Shown here in pieces: positions 5,863-6,794 of a DNA stretch of 6,794 nucleotides (position 1 is the first letter of the stretch; each line of letters opens with the position of its first letter). The notes beneath the pieces are model-generated. The model was not told the origin of the DNA, did no database searches, and worked only from the letters and a program-made list of their open reading frames with translations. The translations under genes were made by a program, and so were the position numbers. The DNA comes from JBBRHF01 sp038223055 (lineage in GTDB: Bacteria > Actinomycetota > Actinomycetes > JACCUZ01). The stretch spans positions 1 through 6,794 of the forward strand of contig JBBRHF010000208.1 in the NCBI GenBank assembly GCA_038223055.1, written 5' to 3'.

Positions 5863-6106
5863 ACGGTGCCTGAGCGAGCCTTCGGACCGACCTCGTCCGG
5901 CCGGCTGCCGGATCCAAGGACCGTTGTCTACTGGCCGCTCAGGCCCGTCCCGTGTCGCACCCCGTCTGACCCCGTTCCGAAGCGTGCGACCTAGTCTGGC
6001 GGACCTGGCACTGAACGGCGCTTGCGCATTGCGCCGCCCCTTGGCCCGCAGCCATGCTCTGGTCGAGGAAGGGATCTCGGGCGGTGTCCTGTGGTGGACG
6101 GGCTAA

Positions 6107-6135
6107 ACATTGGCCCCCGTGCCACCGGCTGTCAA
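6107..6135 (-). promoter_or_regulatory. Candidate housekeeping promoter reading toward lnt
   Basis: On the minus strand a perfect TTGACA -35 (6135 to 6130) is followed after 17 bases by CAATGT (6112 to 6107), which keeps the A at position 2 and T at position 6 of the -10 consensus. Transcription would start near 6100 and give the lnt operon a leader of roughly 480 bases that includes the 18-bp repeat. The poor -10 limits confidence. Confidence 0.4.
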
Positions 6136-6145
6136 CCGGGCGTTC

Positions 6146-6208
6146 ACCTGCGGGAACCCGGGAAAACCGCAGGTCGGGGGCGGTGCCCAGCGGCCAGATT
6201 TTTCCCGG
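6146..6208. other. Interlocked inverted repeats: candidate pseudoknot or operator
   Basis: ACCTGCGG (6146-6153) is perfectly complementary to CCGCAGGT (6167-6174). The loop between them contains CCGGGAAAA (6158-6166), perfectly complementary to TTTTCCCGG (6200-6208). As RNA this is an H-type pseudoknot with 8-bp and 9-bp stems; read on the plus strand it has a 4-base first loop, no junction gap and a 25-base last loop. As DNA, the 29-bp palindrome 6146-6174 is centred about 60 bp upstream of the start predicted from the TTGACA promoter, a position typical of activator sites. It may alternatively end the kal-like transcript. Confidence 0.5.
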
Positions 6209-6290
6209 CAGTTTATTGCTTTTGGGCGTGTCGGCGCCACACGCTGGCGGCGGCCACGATAAGGACGCCGGTCGGCGTCTCGACAGGCGG

Positions 6291-6719
6291 TCAGTAGGAG
6301 CGCGGCGGGATGACGACCGTGCCCTTCGCGGTCGTCACGACCAGCGGTGGGTCCAGCACCTCGGCCCGCGACGCGAGCGGATCGCCGGGCTCGCCCCGCT
6401 GCCCGCGACAGATCACTCGTGCCGCCAGGTCGAGGTCGCGGCTACGGGTGCCGAGCCGGGTCACCGTCGCGGTCACCTCCAGCACGTCCCCGGCCTGAAC
6501 CGGCGCACGGAACTGCACCTCGGCGTACGCCGCGAACAGCCCCTCGTCTCCGTCAGTGCGGATGCACACCTCGGTGGCGACGTCACCGAAGAGCCCCAGC
6601 ACGTAGGCGCCGTCGACGAGGTGCCCGGCGTAGTGGGCGTGCGCGTAGGGGACGTAGCGTCGGTGCGTGACGCGCAGCCCGAGCCGCGGGTCGCCCGACG
6701 GGTCCACGGTTTCGGTCAT
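6291..6719 (-). CDS. kal: Hotdog-fold protein, probable 3-aminobutyryl-CoA ammonia-lyase
   Basis: A 142-residue single hotdog-domain protein. The segment RRYVPYAHAHYAGHLVDGAY (20-39), the following LGLFGDVATEVCIRTDGDEGLF, and QFRAPVQAGDVLEVTATVTRLG resemble the Kal group. Kal removes ammonia from L-3-aminobutyryl-CoA to give crotonyl-CoA near the end of the lysine fermentation (3,5-diaminohexanoate) pathway. This assignment is from recalled family pattern, not a search; a generic acyl-CoA thioesterase or dehydratase of the same fold is the alternative. The start is well supported by GGAGG on the minus strand (6731-6727), seven bases before the ATG. Other pathway genes (kamD/kamE, kdd, kce) would be expected beyond the right edge if the assignment holds. 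The first 14 residues are a non-conserved polar lead-in. Confidence 0.65.
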   Translation of the reverse strand: MTETVDPSGDPRLGLRVTHRRYVPYAHAHYAGHLVDGAYVLGLFGDVATEVCIRTDGDEGLFAAYAEVQFRAPVQAGDVLEVTATVTRLGTRSRDLDLAARVICRGQRGEPGDPLASRAEVLDPPLVVTTAKGTVVIPPRSY

Positions 6720-6750
6720 CGGGAAGCCTCCGGTCGGCCAAGGTCTATAA

Positions 6751-6794
6751 CAGGGGTGGTTTCCAGAGCAGGGGTGGGTTCGAGAACAGGGGTG
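6751..6794. repeat. 18-bp tandem repeat at right edge
   Basis: Units at 6751-6768 and 6769-6786 and a partial one at 6787-6794 share CAGGGGTGG followed by a variable nine bases (TTTCCAGAG, GTTCGAGAA). The tract runs off the window. It lies just upstream of the kal-like start and is in frame with it, where it would read as HPCSRT-type hexapeptides, but the ribosome site at 6727-6731 places the true start after it. Confidence 0.75.

Larger units (their letters stand above)
5621..6290. other. 670-bp non-coding region between the kal-like gene and lnt
   Basis: No reading frame here looks like a protein. From lnt outward it contains a 14-bp direct repeat (5638-5665), an 18-bp tandem repeat (5801-5862), a 6-bp-stem hairpin CGGCGC/GCGCCG at 6016-6036, a minus-strand promoter candidate (6107-6135) and nested inverted repeats (6146-6208). 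The stretch 6199-6225 is unusually AT-rich for the window. Plus-strand open frames at 5924-6106 and 6022-6297 lack a good ribosome site or recognisable domains. The region must hold the end of the kal-like transcript and the promoter of the lnt operon. Confidence 0.7.

Noticed and set aside
6120..6210. Cyclic di-AMP (ydaO-type) riboswitch
   Set aside because: The GGGAACCCGGG string is reminiscent, but the characteristic paired GGGGACC and GGGTGAATC blocks are missing and the adjacent genes are not cell-wall hydrolases.
6022..6297. 91-residue plus-strand frame in the kal-lnt gap
   Set aside because: There is no ribosome site, no domain, and composition resembles non-coding sequence; it ends inside the kal-like gene in antisense.

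Overview
High-GC actinobacterial chromosome fragment. The diagnostic gene is rbpA, an RNA-polymerase binding protein found only in Actinobacteria. It sits opposite fxsA, a polyprenol-phosphate-mannose synthase gene (ppm1) and an apolipoprotein N-acyltransferase gene (lnt). This neighbourhood matches the one around Rv2050-Rv2053c in Mycobacterium tuberculosis. There, Lnt and Ppm1 are one fused polypeptide; here they are two genes overlapping by ATGA. The overall order looks like core chromosome, and I see no transposase, integrase, tRNA, rRNA or CRISPR array. Genus cannot be fixed from sequence alone.

Layout. 1-105: a 9-bp tandem repeat, the possible 3' tail of a plus-strand gene and a small hairpin. 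106-954 (-): double-hotdog acyl-CoA thioesterase. 955-1029: 75-bp divergent promoter region. 1030-1824 (+): glycerophosphodiester phosphodiesterase. 1825-2098: non-coding leader with a near-perfect SigR-type promoter and a 26-bp tandem duplication. 2099-2482 (+): rbpA. 2483-2594: convergent terminator region. 2595-5620 (-): lnt-ppm1-fxsA operon, transcribed right to left. 5621-6290: 670-bp non-coding stretch with repeats, a candidate promoter and a 63-bp candidate pseudoknot or palindrome. 6291-6719 (-): small hotdog protein resembling 3-aminobutyryl-CoA ammonia-lyase (Kal). 6751-6794: another 18-bp tandem repeat running off the edge.

How the genes work together. Lnt completes lipoprotein acylation on the outer face of the membrane. 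Ppm1 makes the lipid-linked mannose used for lipoglycans and protein O-mannosylation. FxsA is a small membrane protein of unclear role. The three are translationally coupled or nearly so and form a cell-envelope operon. rbpA is separately transcribed and, from its promoter, probably induced by thiol-oxidative stress. The thioesterase, phosphodiesterase and Kal-like protein are metabolic genes with no evident link to the envelope operon.

The most unusual aspect is the density of short tandem repeats: five tracts in 6.8 kb, three of them with an 18-bp period. One lies inside the lnt coding sequence. A second unexplained element is the compact inverted-repeat pair at 6146-6208. I see no clear new multigene system here; the novelty candidates are regulatory or structural.
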